In this document: positions 11,382-24,168 of the stretch, piece after piece
How positions within the stretch are numbered: position 1 is the first letter of the stretch
Layout: each line of letters opens with the position of its first letter
Origin: Mermis nigrescens
Lineage: Eukaryota > Nematoda > Enoplea > Mermithida > Mermithidae
Length of the DNA: 64,000 nucleotides
Direction of reading: 5' to 3'
NCBI GenBank assembly: GCA_036768485.1
Contig: JAVLUZ010000596.1
Location: 62,001-126,000, forward strand
The notes under the pieces: model-generated
The model's database searches: none
Told to the model about the DNA's origin: nothing
Seen by the model: the letters and a program-made list of their open reading frames with translations, nothing else
Position numbers and translations under genes: made by a program

Positions 11382-12004
11382 TAGTATACCGTACTTCCCT
11401 AGCATGCAAATCTTATAGCGTTGTAGTGTTATAAGATAGGCAGATCTACTCCCTGGGCCAAAATTGAGGTCGTGCCCGGGAGCAGATGGGTTGGGTTGGG
11501 GGGCTTGCACGAGCCTGCCCAGACTTGGGGTTGAGGGTGGAAGTGGACCTACCCGCCCAGGAGGTGGAGGTGGGGGGGGGATAGGGAAAATTTTTGAAGA
11601 GGAGAACTAGTAGTCAGAACTGAGTTCTGGAACTATTTAATAGTCATCCCAGGCAGGTTCTTCTAGACACCTTCTGAAACTGAGTTCCGGAACTTTTTAA
11701 GTTATCCCTGGCAGGTTTCATTTTTGGCACCTTCTGGAACTAAGTTCCCTTGCTCTCTAGGGGAATGGGTAGCGAGAGGTCCTTCCAGGGGCTAAGGAAG
11801 GAGAGGGAGCGCCCCATGAACCCGAGACAGTATAAAGTATCAATTTTTTGTTGGAACAGAGAAGTGACCATCTTTTGTTTACAGAGTGGTAGGGTATCCC
11901 TCCCATTTTCTCTACATAAGGGCAGGCATCCCTCCCATTCATTGCATATATTTGCTCTTTACAGTATGTTACCCCATCATTTCCGTATACAATTCTAAAA
12001 ATTA

Positions 12005-12300
12005 GCAAAGTTTGTAATATTTATTGTAAAGGATAGAATATTTTTTGTAAAGTTTGGAAAAATTTTTGCAGAGTTTGGAAATAATTTTGCATGCTTAAGC
12101 ATAGGAATTTTGCAGAGTTTGGAATATTTTTTGTGAAGTTTGAAAATTTTTTCGTAAAGGTTGGAAAATTTTTGGTAATGTTTGGAAATTTTTTGCAGAG
12201 TTTCTAACTAATTTTGCATGCTTGAGCATAGGACTTTTGTAGAGTTTGGAAAACTTTTTGTAAACGTTTGAAAATTTATTGTGAAGTTCAAAACTTTTGC
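12005..12300. repeat. 21-22-bp tandem array in X left arm (outer)
   Basis: Units of GTAAAGTTTGGAAAATTTTT with TGCAGAGTTTGG variants and a 'gcatgcttaagcatagga' interruption occurring twice. It is the counterpart, inverted, of 29,818-30,115. Confidence 0.85.
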
Positions 12301-13204
12301 TATTTAAAATGGCATTTCTCATGTATTGCTGAAACTATTTTATATGCAATGTGCAACTTGTGTTCTAGTTTTGCACCCATAAGACTCATTTTTTAAGTAA
12401 ACAGCAAAAAATTGCACATTTCGGACTTTGTATACTAAACCAGGAAACAATTCTACTTTGTACATGCATTTCCCATTTACCATCTAATAAAATTTACATA
12501 GAATAATACAATATTCTAAATAAGCAGAACCCACAAATAGGTGGCATTTGCTGATTTCAGAGTTTATTCAAATCATTTTTTAAGTGTTTGAGAAAAATTT
12601 TTTAAGTGATTTTAGTGATTTGAATTTAGAAAATATGGTATAATAAGCACAAAGTTGGCATAAAACTTAAGGCTCATTTCAGCAAAATTTGATATGTGTC
12701 TTGTGACTTTAGTAAACGATGCATAAAGATTCCGAGATTTCTTTCAGCATACGATTAAAAACCACTAAAGCTGTTCAAGTTGCATACCTATGGAGGTGAA
12801 GTTATTGCACATTAAGGTGACAAGCTAAAGCATAGCTTGAAGACTGCATATCTGCAAGAATAAAGATGAAAAAAGATGAAAAGACCCAAAAGTCCTAAAT
12901 TTTGTACTCAAAAACTCCTAAACTTCAACAAATTTCATGCAGAGTTTAGATATCGTCTGATTAAAAGATTTTAGGTATGCTTGATTCTTTACAATTTCTT
13001 ATGTAAATATATGATTTTATTGATTAAAAAAAGAACAAGTGCTTCTGATTTTTGTCTTATTGGTATAATTGGAAATCACTTTTAAAATAGTATTATTTAA
13101 ATACATTAGGAGAATAAGTGCTACACAAGTTTTAATCGTTTTTGTATAAGGCTCTTGAGAGTTATAGTTTCTCAACATGCTAACAATGTTTTTGATCCAA
13201 GTGA

Positions 13205-13560
13205 ACAAATTTTTGTATTTTTTCGGAAATTGTTTTGTAAACTTTGGAAAAATTGTTGTAAAGTTTGGAAACTTTTTTGTGAAGTTTAGAAAATTTTTTG
13301 TAAATTTTGGAAAATTTTTTGCAGAGTTTGGAATTCATTTTCTGTGCTTAAGCCATGAACTTTTGCTTAGTTTGGAAATTTTTTTTTGTAAAGTTTGGAA
13401 ATTTCCTTGTTGAGTTTAGAAATTTTTTTGTAAAGTTTGGAAATTTTTCTGTAAAGCTTGGAAATTTTCTTGCAAAGTTTGGAACATTTTTTGTAAGGTT
13501 TATAATATTTTTTTGTGGAAGTCGGAACAAAACTTGTAAAATTTGAAACAAAGCTTGTAA
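13205..13560. repeat. 21-22-bp tandem array in X left arm (inner)
   Basis: Roughly 15 units of GTAAAGTTTGGAAATTTTTT. It is the inverted counterpart of 28,668-28,900. Open frames across it translate into F/V/K or N/F/T repeat peptides and are not proteins. Confidence 0.85.
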
Positions 13561-14432
13561 ATGTCATAAGAAAGTTTTATAAATGTTCAGATATCCAAAT
13601 TCAGCCACAATTAAAGGGGTATATCTGCCCGCACTGCATCCAAAAATTCTTGGTTTTATTGCCTGAGTTAATAAGGCAAGTTCTAGAGGTAAGTATACTG
13701 TTAGGCATCTGAACAGAAATTTGTATTTGTGAGGCTGCATTATCTGGCTTATTGGGAAGGTGTACCATGATATAAAGCTAGTATTGCACTGTGCGCTTAA
13801 AATTTTGCTTTTTAATTGATAATGAACATGATAAAGCTAGCCTAAGCACACATCAAATGTGCCAGAAGTACTCATATTGTATACACAAAACTATAAAATT
13901 CCACATTTTATTGTGATAGTGTGTGCTGCACGAGTTAGGCAACTTGTATTAAAACCTGCAAAATTAAATGAGCAATTTATCAACATAACCAGCATCAGGC
14001 TGTATGCTTTTTGTCTGTATCAAAAAATATCATCTTAGTACAATTTTTTCTTTATGGCATAGTTTCCCAAGGTCAAAACTTCAGGGAAAGGGATACAGTC
14101 CTGAAATTTGAGAACACTAATTTAGAGTTTTTACTATTTTTTGCGATTGAAATATGAAAAATAATTAAAACATCTATACAAAAGCTTATAGTACAGAAAG
14201 CTGCAATTCTTTTTATACAGTTCTGACAAGTTTTGTCATCTTTGTAAGTTGAAAATATAATAATTCATTGCAAATTTTGACTTTTAAGCTTATTTTAACT
14301 TCATTCTAGGCATTTTATAGGTTAAAAAGAAATGTATTACTTGGTGTGAAGGTTTTCTAAAATCGTCTAACAGTGTTTAACCCTGAGGAATGAAGATCCC
14401 CCCTATAGAAAGCTGCGCTTCTCCTGCTGCTA

Positions 14433-15553
14433 CAAGGCACTCAAAAATATTGTGATGATTAAAGAGAAGAGACAAGCATTTATCTGCAGACTACATGTAA
14501 AAATGGCGTTTATGTAGGCCAGTGAAACAAAACATCAGCAAAGGAAGTAGAGATTTGCTGGGCTGCCTGTTAGCCAGGGTTGCAGGGGCATAGTGCTTAC
14601 CAAGGTATATCATACCTTATCTGTACTGACTTAACATGCAACAAATAACAAAATACTGTGTCTTAATATACTCACTACAATGTACTCATTGATATTCCTG
14701 ATATTAAGCTGTTCAGAAACACATGCATCTCATTGACTCATTTGGCGCACATAGTCAGTTTGTGTGTCTGTTATTATTATAATTAATTATACTGATGTAT
14801 TGATATACTAGTTGGTAACAAACTGGTCAATGCATACTGTGCAATACTAATTGTATAAATCAAGATCTTGGAAGGGTTGTGTAGGGCATGTGAATGAAGT
14901 CAAAAGATGTTTCTGTAAAGCTATATGGTCCTTGTCCTGTAACATTGACTGACATTTATACAGAAAATGTATCAGCATTAGGTTGTGTGCACAATTCAAC
15001 TAGTACTTTAAAGCTGCACCCCAGAACTCAGTGCATTTAGGGACTATAACATGATGAGAATTGAAATTTTCAGAAGTCAGTGTTACAATTAATCAAATTC
15101 ACTAAGGTATTGGTGATCTATTTGTGTAACATAGCCTGCTGGGGAAATCTTTTTAGATAAAATTGCTCTAAACATCAAGGAAAAGCATTGTGCATTAATT
15201 GTTTTGGTCAATTTTTGAAAAAATGATTCTCTTTGTTATTTTTCTCTAACAAATCAAGCAGGCTACAACGTGCATACCCGCAGAAAAGCAGCACTGCATG
15301 CCTGAAATGGAATCATATTGGCTAACACCTACCGATCAAAAAAGCTAGTAGGAAAGTAGCTTACAACTACTTATCCTGCATGAGCCAAATATGCTCTTAT
15401 CAGGGAATATGCTCAATGCTGATAGTGTTACAATTTATTTTTAACAGTATCATTGAATACAGCACAAATTCTAAGCATCATCTGCTGTTTGCCCTATAGT
15501 TGGTAGCAAGAAAAGATTAATTTTGCTTAATGGTAGGCAGTAGGCTGTGCCTC
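14433..15553. other. Central spacer of family X
   Basis: 1.1 kb between the inverted arms. No open frame of note and no repeat structure was recognised. Confidence 0.6.
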
Positions 15554-16122
15554 ATAGCAGCAGGAGAAGCACAGCTTTCTATAGGGGTTGGGGGAAATTC
15601 CCCCTTGCTTAGGGTTGAATAATGTTAGAGGATTTTAGCAAACCTTCATGCCAAGTAATACTTTTCTTTTTTAACCTATAAAATGCCTAGAATGAAGTTA
15701 AAATGAGCCTAAAAGTCAAAATTTGCAATGAATTATTACATTTCCAACTTACAAAGATGACAAAACTAGTCAGAACTGGATAAAAAGAATTCCAGCTTTC
15801 TGCACTATAAGCTTTTGTATAGGATGTTTTAATTATTTTTCATATATCAATTGCAAAAAAATAGTAAAAACTTTAAATTTGTGTTCTCAAATTTCAGGAC
15901 TGTATCCCTTTCCCTGAAGTTTTGACCTTGGGAAACTATGCCATAAAGAAAAAAATTGTATTAAGAAGATATTTTTTATGATACAGACAAAAAGCATACA
16001 GCCTGATGCTGGTTATGCAACTAAATTGCTCACTTAATGTTGCAATTTTTAATACAAGTAAGCTAACTCATGCAGCACATGCCATCACAATAAAGTGTGG
16101 AATTTGAATACTTTTGTGTAAA
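15554..16122 (-). repeat. Family X right arm, inner segment
   Basis: Inverted copy of 13,880-14,432, for example the shared AAACTTCAGGGAAAGGGATA and its complement at 15.9 kb. The copy stops at 16,122, where the LTR-like block of element 2 begins. Confidence 0.85.
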
Positions 16123-16243
16123 TGTGGCAAACATTCATATCATATCACACAATGGCACAGTATTGTAGTGATTTGTAAAACCAGTCTTTTAGTAACAATT
16201 TTAAACCTATATTATATCTTGTCTCTCTAATAAAATTGTTAGT
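16123..16243 (+). repeat. 5' LTR (shortened) of element 2
   Basis: It matches 28,180-28,335 but lacks about 40 bp in the middle. Similarity ends after GTTAGT. No recognisable primer-binding site follows, so its 3' edge may have been replaced by later insertions. Confidence 0.65.
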
Positions 16244-16790
16244 CTCTCCGGTTTTGGGGCAATCTGCCCGATTTTTGCAATTCGCTCTTTGAATAAAAGT
16301 TAGGCTGGTTAATGTATGTACTGTGTGTACATGAATTACCTATATTAGCAGTTTATAGAATTCCTAAGTGTGCATTTGAATTTCAAATTCCGATATTACT
16401 TAACCCCAGCCCTGAGTCTGTTTCACATTTTATTGTCAACTCTGTAGTACAAATATTGCCTTGATTATATTTGAACATTTTGTTGATATGAACTTTTGCC
16501 TATCATGTGCAATTGTATGCCCTTAAGCATCTGAATTTTTTTGATTGAATCAATTGTTGTCAACTAAAATTATTTTGATAACATATATAATAATTGTATT
16601 GAAGACTTTAGCTACTAAATTAGCTAGAATGTTGAAGTTGATTAGAATTGATGCGTAATTTCATTAAATTTTGAACAAATGGACTGTAGCAGTATACATA
16701 TTTGATATCATAGGTAGCGCCTCAGCGCGTACCCATAATAGACTTGGGTACCCCCAACATATGTCCCCCCTCACAGCTATAACGGCACAC
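16244..16790. other. Unassigned AT-rich sequence inside element 2
   Basis: No gene is seen. A small GC-richer patch at 16.71-16.80 kb precedes the tandem repeats. Confidence 0.5.
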
Positions 16791-17960
16791 ATCTAAGAGG
16801 TGCGGTTTTTTTTAAAAGGTAGATAATAAAAAAACTCAGTGCCCCCATTTTTTTTTGTTTACACTCAATACCGAGCGCGTCGTGAGTATGTAAAGTTTAC
16901 ACCAAAAATTCAAATAATTTGCGGAGGGCCATTTTTTTTTTAAAATGTTTTCCCTAATTAGTAGGTTACGAATCTGGTCTTAAAATTTCTCTACACTCAT
17001 TGGTTGTTGCACAGGAGTGTAAACTAGACGGTTTTTTACAGTTTTTGTGTGCAAGAGCATATCTAACTCAGTTTTACATTCTATGCAGTCTGATTGGTTT
17101 CAAAAGGTAGATGGTTAGAAAATCTAGGAGTGACTTTTTTTTTTCTTAAAAAGTAATATTTTCAAATTTAGAGGCGGTTTATTGTAAAGAGGCTGGGACA
17201 AAAAAATATTTTTTCCCTGCCATATTCTCCACTTGGTAGACAGAACGTGGTAACTACCTTTAAAATGTGCCTCGTCTTAAGCGCTACACGTCAAAATTTT
17301 ATTTGTTTCTTTACAATCAATATTGCGTTATTAGTGCAAGTGTAAACTTTACACTGAAAAAATATTTTCCGCCCATAGTGTCGTGGATGATGAATTTTTC
17401 TAAAAATGTTTTCCCTAATTAGTAGGTTACAAATCTGGTCTTAAAATTTCTTTATACTCATTGGTTGTTGCACAGGAGTGTAAACTAGACGGTTTTTTAC
17501 AGTTTTTGTGTGGCCAAGCATATCTAACTCAGTTTTACATTCTATGCAGTCTGATTGGTTTCAAAAGGTAGACGGTTATAAAATCTAAGGGAAACTTTTA
17601 TTTTTTTTCTTAAAAAGTAATATTTTCGAATTTAAAGGTGGTTTATTGTAAAGAGTCTGAGACAAAAAAATATTTTTTCTCTATGATATTCTCCACTTAG
17701 TAGAAAGAACATGGTAACTACCTTTAAAATCTGCCTCGTCTTAAGCGCTACACGTCAAAATTTATTTTGTTTCTTTACAATCAATATTGCGTTATTAGTG
17801 CAGGTGTAAACTTTACACTGAAAAAATTTTTCTGCCCAGAGCGTCGTGGATGATGAATTTTTTTTTAATGTCTTCTGTGAGGTCAGAATAACGAATCTGA
17901 CCTTCAAACTTTTATACAATCAATACACAGTACCAGGGGTTTAAACTTTACACTCTAGTG
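16791..17960 (+). repeat. Family W: tandem repeat, ~461-bp units
   Basis: Two full units begin TTCCCTAATTAGTAGGTTAC at about 16,950 and 17,411 and are nearly identical; partial units flank them. Each unit contains the palindromic GTAAACTTTACAC, the phrase GCGCTACACGTCAAAATTT and CATTCTATGCAGTCTGATTG. Related motifs occur at 18.2-18.7, 19.95-20.2 and 42.8-43.9 kb. Confidence 0.85.
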
Positions 17961-18194
17961 GATGAGTAAAAAAACAGATTCTGTCAAAGATTTCTGAGCC
18001 AACTTTTTCGGTTATGAATTAGGATAATTTAAATGAATAAAAATAAAGTAACTTTTAAGGGCTACACGTCAAAGCAAACCGCGTTCAAAAAAATGTAATA
18101 TTATGTTGTTTATGGGGGTGTAAAGTCCGAAATCTGAGGTGTAAAATGGGCGAAAAAAGCAGGTTTTTTTGTATTTAATTGGTAAATCATATTA

Positions 18195-18665
18195 AATATT
18201 TTACGGAACATAAGTTTTGCACATACAAGCGTACTACAATCAAAGGGCTACAAACTGGCCCAAACTGAATTTATTTACAATCAATGGGGCGTTCGATTTA
18301 GATTTTTAAAGTTTACAATGTGATGGACAGTGAAAAATACGTGTTTGTCCATATTTTTGTTTGCCACCCCTTAAAAGTACTTTATTTTCATCTTATTTGA
18401 CCTCTCCCAACTTCTTCACTTCATATTTTTGTTTGCCACCCCTTAGAAAGTACTTTATTTTTACCCTATTCAACCTCTCCCAACTTCTAAACAGAGAAAG
18501 TGGCGAACAAAAATATGCACAAACACGTATTTTTCACTGTCCACCAAATTGTAAACTTAAAAAATCTAAACCTATAGCCCCATTGAGTGTAAATAAATTC
18601 GGTTTGGGCCAGTTTGTAGCCCTTTGATTGTAGTATGTTTGTATGTGCCAAACTTATGTTTGTAA
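18195..18665. repeat. Large hairpin (inverted repeat) with duplicated loop
   Basis: Arms of about 165 bp (18,195-18,362 and 18,495-18,665) are reverse complements, sharing CAAAGGGCTACAAACTGGCC. The loop holds two direct copies of a segment starting TATTTTTGTTTGCCACCCCT. A related single arm lies at 42.79-42.91 kb. Confidence 0.8.
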
Positions 18666-19949
18666 ACTTTACACTGAAAAAATTTTTTGGAAAAAAAATC
18701 AGTTTGGGTTTTTTTGAAACAGATGAAAAAAACCGATTGATTGCCCCAGATGTACATTCTTGTGCTCAATTTCCATACGCACGTACACGACCGTTAAGCG
18801 CAACGCTTAAGTGAGTTGCCCGGGACCACCTTCCCCTAAGAATTATCATATTTTTCATTCCATTCCCACACATATTTTCAATCAAAATCCGGGATAAGAA
18901 AATGGGCACTCGGGCTTAATGCGACTTGAGTATGCATTGATATGTGTGTTATCATATCTTACGTGTTTTAAAAGATCATATGTGTGTGTCTTTTATTTGT
19001 GCCTGTCTCATTTGTACATACCTTTACCGTAAGCTTTTGCCCATAGGCCTATTGTTGAATTCATTGATCCTTTTCATATCTCTTGGTTTGTGTTGTTACA
19101 CCTCTTTTTTTCCGCGTCAGTTAAAACTGCATGCGAGCGCAGTTTTGACGGGACTTTAAGATTTTACATTTTAAAATTAGTTTTTGAGCCTGAGAGCCTC
19201 TCCGCCAGCTTCCGCGCTGAGCATATCTTTTTTTCTTTCCATCGCCGTACGTGAGCAGACTCCGTACGTGCCTTTTTATCTGCTTGGCTGCATAACTCGT
19301 CTGTTTGTTTTCCTGCGTAGTGTGCATCGCTTCTTTTTGCCGTACGCTTTGTTTTTAATAATTCGTGTTTGTGCCAATTGGCATCAGTTGTATGCCTTTG
19401 GCAGGGCTTTGTGCCCTTGTTTAATTACATTGTTTGATTTTACCCAATTATCATAACACGACAGTCGGCAGCATGTATCCTCCATGCTGTCGCTTCTTAA
19501 TTGCTTCATAATTTTTCTGTCCAAAAAATATTGTAAAAATTAATTATTTAATTAATGATGCTGGGCTCAGTTGAATTTCCGTGCTGTTGAATTCTGTCCT
19601 TGTGCTACACTATACTTAGGAACCCTCAATATTTTCAAGCACCGGAATTTGGACCAAAACAAGTTGAATAATAATCTTTTTGAGCCCTCAATTAGGTTTC
19701 CAGGGAACTTACTTTAATTAGGTACTTAATCTCAAAGGGGTTAAGTAAGTAAGTTTCACTAGGTGTGTGCGTAGAGGGCCGGGCTATCCTGAATAGGCCG
19801 GGCCGCTTACCCCCAAATTGCGGGCTGGTGATTTACCTCCTAAAAAGGGCGAGAACCCCCATGTGTGCGCATAAGCTTGAGATTTGGGTTAAGTAAGTGA
19901 AGTGAACGTAGCTTGAGTCTACGTTTACACATCTGATATTTATTTGTCC
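18666..19949. other. Non-coding stretch in element 2 insert
   Basis: No gene was recognised. A GC-rich patch at 19.76-19.86 kb stands out from the AT-rich surroundings and is bracketed by 'taagtaagt' repeats. Confidence 0.45.
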
Positions 19950-20200
19950 TTGGGCCATTGTGGAGACTTAATTTTTTCATAATTGTTGATCGTAATATCA
20001 GAATTACAAATCCGACTGAAATTTTCTTTAAACTCTGCGGTTGTGTAAAGTTTACACTGCATATTAACTCTTATTCTAGAGCCTTGCGGAATCTTAATTT
20101 TTTTCAAAATGTTCTACGTAAAATCAGAATTGAGAATCTGACTGTTAGTTTTCTCTACACCTAGTAGTTGTGTGAAGTTTGCACTAATCATTTGTTGTTA
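19950..20200 (+). repeat. Two ~112-bp units of a W-related tandem repeat
   Basis: The successive phrases 'atcagaattacaaatccgac' and 'atcagaattgagaatctgac' followed by AAGTTTACACT or AAGTTTGCACT mark two units. They resemble the 43.1-43.9 kb array. Confidence 0.6.
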
Positions 20201-20246
20201 AAATGTAGTTAGTACTACAAATTTATTTTACTTCCAAATCTGAGCG

Positions 20247-20428
20247 TGGATCTAGTATACAATTTACCCACCACCGTTTTTTAGCCGATTCAAATAAGCT
20301 ACAGTGACCAAACTTTACACAAAAATTATCAAATGCGTTCTGACTCGCATCAATAAAAATAGTGCTGGTCACTGTAGCTTATTTGAATTGGCTAAAAAAC
20401 AGTGGCGGGTAAATTGTATACTAGATCC
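20247..20428. mobile_element. 182-bp hairpin MITE with 7-bp target duplication
   Basis: Terminal inverted repeats of about 62 bp start GGATCTAGTATACAATTTAC. Perfect CTGAGCG copies flank both sides (20,240-20,246 and 20,429-20,435). There is no coding capacity. The superfamily is not assigned. Confidence 0.85.
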
Positions 20429-20647
20429 CTGAGCGTTAGTGTTCCTTACACTTGATATTTGCGTAAAGTTAATGCTGAAAAACTTTGATCTGTTAAAATA
20501 ATGTAAGGTTATCTTGTTTGAAAAGGATAATGCTGATATTAAGAACAGTATTGTTTTCTGTGTTCTTGAACTGCTGTCATTATTGTGGCATGTTACTGTA
20601 CGTGTTTACTGACTGATATACTCAAATCATACTAATTAAAAGTGTGT

Positions 20648-21325
20648 TACTAGTAAAGAAAAATGCTCTGATGGAACAAAAAAGATGAACATACTTGGAA
20701 TTGTAGATTATTAAGGATGATAAAGGAGGGGACTAGGAAAAATCTACCTAGTCGCAAAATCTGCTAAAAATCTGACTTCCTCTAAGAAATGCTAAAAATT
20801 GATGTATATTCTGCAGCCAACAGATTAAAATAAATATTTAACCATAAAAATGATTGAAAAAGCAACATGTTAGCTATGCAGTAGCTATGGGAAATGATAT
20901 TGAATAAACTAAGTCTTCTAAGCCAATTGAATGAAATAGCAAACATCGAAGACAATTGGAGACATGGTTGGTTTAAAACAGTAGGAAACGCGTAAGTTGA
21001 CTTGAAACAGACTAAATGTAGATACACTAGCATGCCCAAAACGATTGTGTGCACTAATCAATCAGCCCCTGCTTTGCTTACTATAATGCTCATAACAAAA
21101 TAAAACAACTTTAAATACAATACCTCTTAGTTTTCTATCAATCAGGTGCCAGCAATTTAAAAAAGTAAGCTTGATAGATTTTGTACACTCTTATCTGAAA
21201 CTTCGAACATTATTAAAAAAAGACACTTTTTTAGAGGCCGCAGAATATAATTCAATTTTTAGCGTTGCTTAGAGAAAGTCTGATTTTTAGCACATTTTGC
21301 GACTTAAGGTAGATTTTTCCTAGTA
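20648..21325. mobile_element. Family Y copy 1 (long-TIR element, right arm truncated)
   Basis: The left arm 20,648-20,818 contains AAAAATGCTCTGATGGAAC at its outer end. The inverted right arm 21,234-21,325 covers only the inner part, ending at CCTAG. The spacer of about 415 bp is non-coding. Confidence 0.65.
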
Positions 21326-21431
21326 TAATACATACACAATGCAAGTATAAATTGCTAAGTACCTAATGACATTTGCTACAACACTGACAAAGATAGGAAT
21401 AACTACTATTTTTTGTTAACAAAAAGTTGGG

Positions 21432-22727
21432 TACTAGCAAGAAAAAATGCTCTGATGGAACAAAAAAGGCAGAATATACTTGGAACACAGAATTATCAAG
21501 GACGTAAAAGGAGGAGACTAGAAAAAGCTCCTATCTACAAATGTCACAAAATTTGCTAAGACTCAGAAATTTACTAAACAAAGAAAAAATGACAGTAAGT
21601 AAATCAAAGAAAAAACCTACCTGTGCCTAAAACTGCAAGATCTGCTAAAAATCAGACTTTTTCTAAGCAATGCAAAAATTGAAGTATATTCTGCGGCCTC
21701 TGAAAAAAATAGGCGAACCTTCTCATATTGTCCACCATACAGTGGGCGGTTCCAAAATTCTGAGGGTGGTTTTCAAATTGGAATATTGGCCTTAAAAATA
21801 GTGCTATGGCAAAGAAAACACCATTCTTGAACGTTTCTTGTCGAGCTCTATCTATTGGTACCTTCCAAAAAAAGCCAAAAAGAGCAGAAAGATTTGAAAA
21901 ATTGAATTTTGGAGGTATTGTTGGGTATTTGCATTTTCTTGTTGGGTATTTTGCTTAGGGATGCTTACTCCCCAAACCCCCTACGTCTAGGTATGGTGTC
22001 CAATGCTTAATATAAAGCTTATAAAATAAATCTCAAATCTGCGTTTTTGCTAATCACTTGCAACGTTAATTTATTTGATATTGTGGCTAGATAAATATTA
22101 CAAAAAGTTATATCCTATGATTATTTGCAATACCGCAACAAAAGACTGTGATTTCTATATAATGCATGCGTCCATTCAGTACTCTTCTGGCGTTTAATCC
22201 CCATAGACCACCCGGATTTTATTCCTGCCCATGTAAACTGATAACCATTAGGCATGGGAGGTTAGGGGTATGCACCAGTGTTCAATCAGAATGTCGAAAA
22301 TTGCCGTTTTTCCAACATACCATAATTACTATTTTTTGACCCAGAAAAATATTGCAACATGGCGCTGCTCAGCTATGGCAATATCTGTTTTTACAGTGAG
22401 TGTTCAGTTACTGCCCAATGTTTTTTCTTTGATCGACAGGATGCTGCTTTTTCTGCAGGCCGCAGAATATACTTTGATTTTTGCGTTGCTTGGAAAAAGT
22501 CTGATTTTTAGCAGATCTTGCAGTTTTAGGCACAGGTAGGTTTTTTCTTTGATTTACTTACTGTCATTTTTTCTTTGTTTAGGAAATTTCTGAGTCTTAG
22601 CAAATTTTGTGACATTTGTAGATAGGAGCTTTTTCTAGTCCCCTCCTTTTACGTCCTTGATAATTCTTTGTTCCAAGTATATTCTGCCTTTTTTGTTCCA
22701 TTGGAGCATTTTTTCTTGCTATAATAC
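21432..22727. mobile_element. Family Y copy 2 (long-TIR element, carries Z3)
   Basis: The inverted arms 21,432-21,702 and 22,456-22,727 are about 270 bp and share AGCAAGAAAAAATGCTC at the outer ends and TATTCTGCGGCCT at the inner ends. The spacer contains Z3. No transposase is seen. Confidence 0.8.
21736..21995 (+). mobile_element. Z3: degenerate family Z copy in Y2 spacer
   Basis: It begins CATACAGTGGGC and ends CTAGGTATG. Flanking 8-mers TTGTCCAC and GTGTCCAA match at 6 of 8 positions. The shared middle of the family is present but diverged. Confidence 0.65.
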
Positions 22728-22913
22728 AAATGCTCAAGTTGGCAATTAGAATTGCTATAATAGTTGATTGTGGACCAAACTGTAAGTTTAATTTGTATCC
22801 TATTTTTGTTGGATGATTGATGGTAAAGCAAATCTGCTTTGACTATATAATTTCGAAAGTCTGAATTTTTTTATTACACCAGCAAAATTTTTGCTGATGT
22901 AAGAAAAAGGAAC

Positions 22914-23480
22914 ATGCAAAGACTACGTGATCAAGTTGATCAACTCAAACTGACAATAAATCGGCAGCAAGAACAAATTGCTGAATTAAATTCTGCCCAT
23001 AATGTATACTCAACAATTCAGGCGTCAAATATCCATATGGATATACCTACTAGTGAATTTTTCTTTGGCCAATCTGGCAAAAATTTTGATCTTTGGGCCG
23101 ACCGTTTTGCACGCCTTGCCCAAGCAAACACATGGGACAAAAGAAAGAAAAGACTTTTAGTACCAATGTACTTTCAAGGGTTTGCAGAAATAGCATATAA
23201 TGCTATTCCATTTGACACAAACTAACATGAACAACACACAGCTAATTGAGAAAATGCGAGAAAGATTTATACCAACTGAACACTCTGAGTTGAAAGGACT
23301 ACAGCTCCATGGTCGAAGACAGGCGCCCCAAGAACCTGTCCTAAAATACGCACTTGATATTTAACACTTGGCAATACAAGCCTATCCAGATGTTGATGCT
23401 AATGAGGAAGACCAATACAACAAAATTATTTTAGAGGATACAGAAGTCCTCAAGCGTATGCTGTCACTGAATCAATAGAG
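22914..23480 (+). pseudogene. Decayed gag of element 2
   Basis: An open frame of 103 codons starts with a coiled-coil-like, glutamine-rich N-terminus, then enters a capsid-like region and stops at 23,223. Capsid similarity continues in a different frame from 23,227. That frame has the RRQAP...Y.DI...AYP pattern typical of Ty3/gypsy Gag capsids but is broken by a TAA after 'YALDI'. No CCHC zinc knuckle is visible downstream; that region is interrupted by Z4. Its place between the 5' LTR block and the Env-like gene is expected for gag. Confidence 0.7.
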
Positions 23481-23528
23481 AATGAAAATCATCACTCTGA
23501 AAAAAATAATTATAACGGTGATGATAAT

Positions 23529-23796
23529 CACACCTGGGCATGGGGGACTTTGGGGGGGGTATGCACCTTCCCAGAAACCAAAATACCCCCCAGAAATCAA
23601 AATACCCCCCCCAGAATTCAATTTTTTGAAAATTTTTTCATTTCTTTTGCAATTTTTTTATGCCAATGGATAGTGCTTGATGAGAAACGTCAAAAAATGG
23701 TGTTTTTATCGCCATACCACCATTTTTAAGGCTATTTTTTTACCTTCAAAAAAAATCTTGCACACCCCCCCAGAATTTTCTTGCTGCCCACGTATG
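23529..23796 (-). mobile_element. Z4: family Z copy inserted in gag region
   Basis: Starts CACACCTGGGC and ends GCCCACGTATG. A perfect 8-bp duplication ATGATAAT occupies 23,521-23,528 and 23,797-23,804. This is the cleanest definition of family Z ends and duplication length in the window. Confidence 0.92.
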
Positions 23797-24168
23797 ATGA
23801 TAATGTCTATAATGACTATGATAATTCAGAGAGCTATCAGCATTCTTCAACGCCTAGACCAAATCATAGCCATGCTAATGTTTGAGATGCTGCTTCAGGT
23901 TTTAGGAAATTGCTTATCATCAAAATCATGAAAAACATGATGAGCCTGATGATACTATCTGTGTAACAAATATACAAGCCTCTAACTCCCGAGAAAATCG
24001 AAATACAAAAGCTACCACAAGATCAAATGGAAACATGGATATCATTTGCAATCTTAAGCTATATGATGACTCAATTCAAGACAAACTAACTACTTTACAC
24101 TTACCTGCTGAAACAAAGTTGAATTTGTCAGCATCACTGAAGCAAAATATGCTGATCTTTACATACAA

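Larger units (their letters stand above)
11382..14432 (+). repeat. Family X left arm
   Basis: The arm contains, in order, an outer segment with TTATAGCGTTGTAGTG, a duplicated ~75-bp 'aactgagttccggaac' block at 11,620-11,760, 21-bp arrays at 12.0-12.3 and 13.2-13.56 kb, and an inner segment from 13.88 kb shared with 15.55-16.12 kb. It reads straight through the point (near 13,880) where the right arm is interrupted, so it preserves the uninterrupted arrangement. Confidence 0.85.

Noticed and set aside
12005..13560. CRISPR array or coding frames in the 21-bp repeats
   Set aside because: There are no unique spacers of constant length, the repeats are contiguous and degenerate, the setting is eukaryotic, and the translated frames are simple repeat peptides.
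13800..16240. Polinton/Maverick interpretation of the long inverted repeats
   Set aside because: There is no family B polymerase, capsid, ATPase or protease frame between the arms, and the ends do not start with the expected AG-type terminus.
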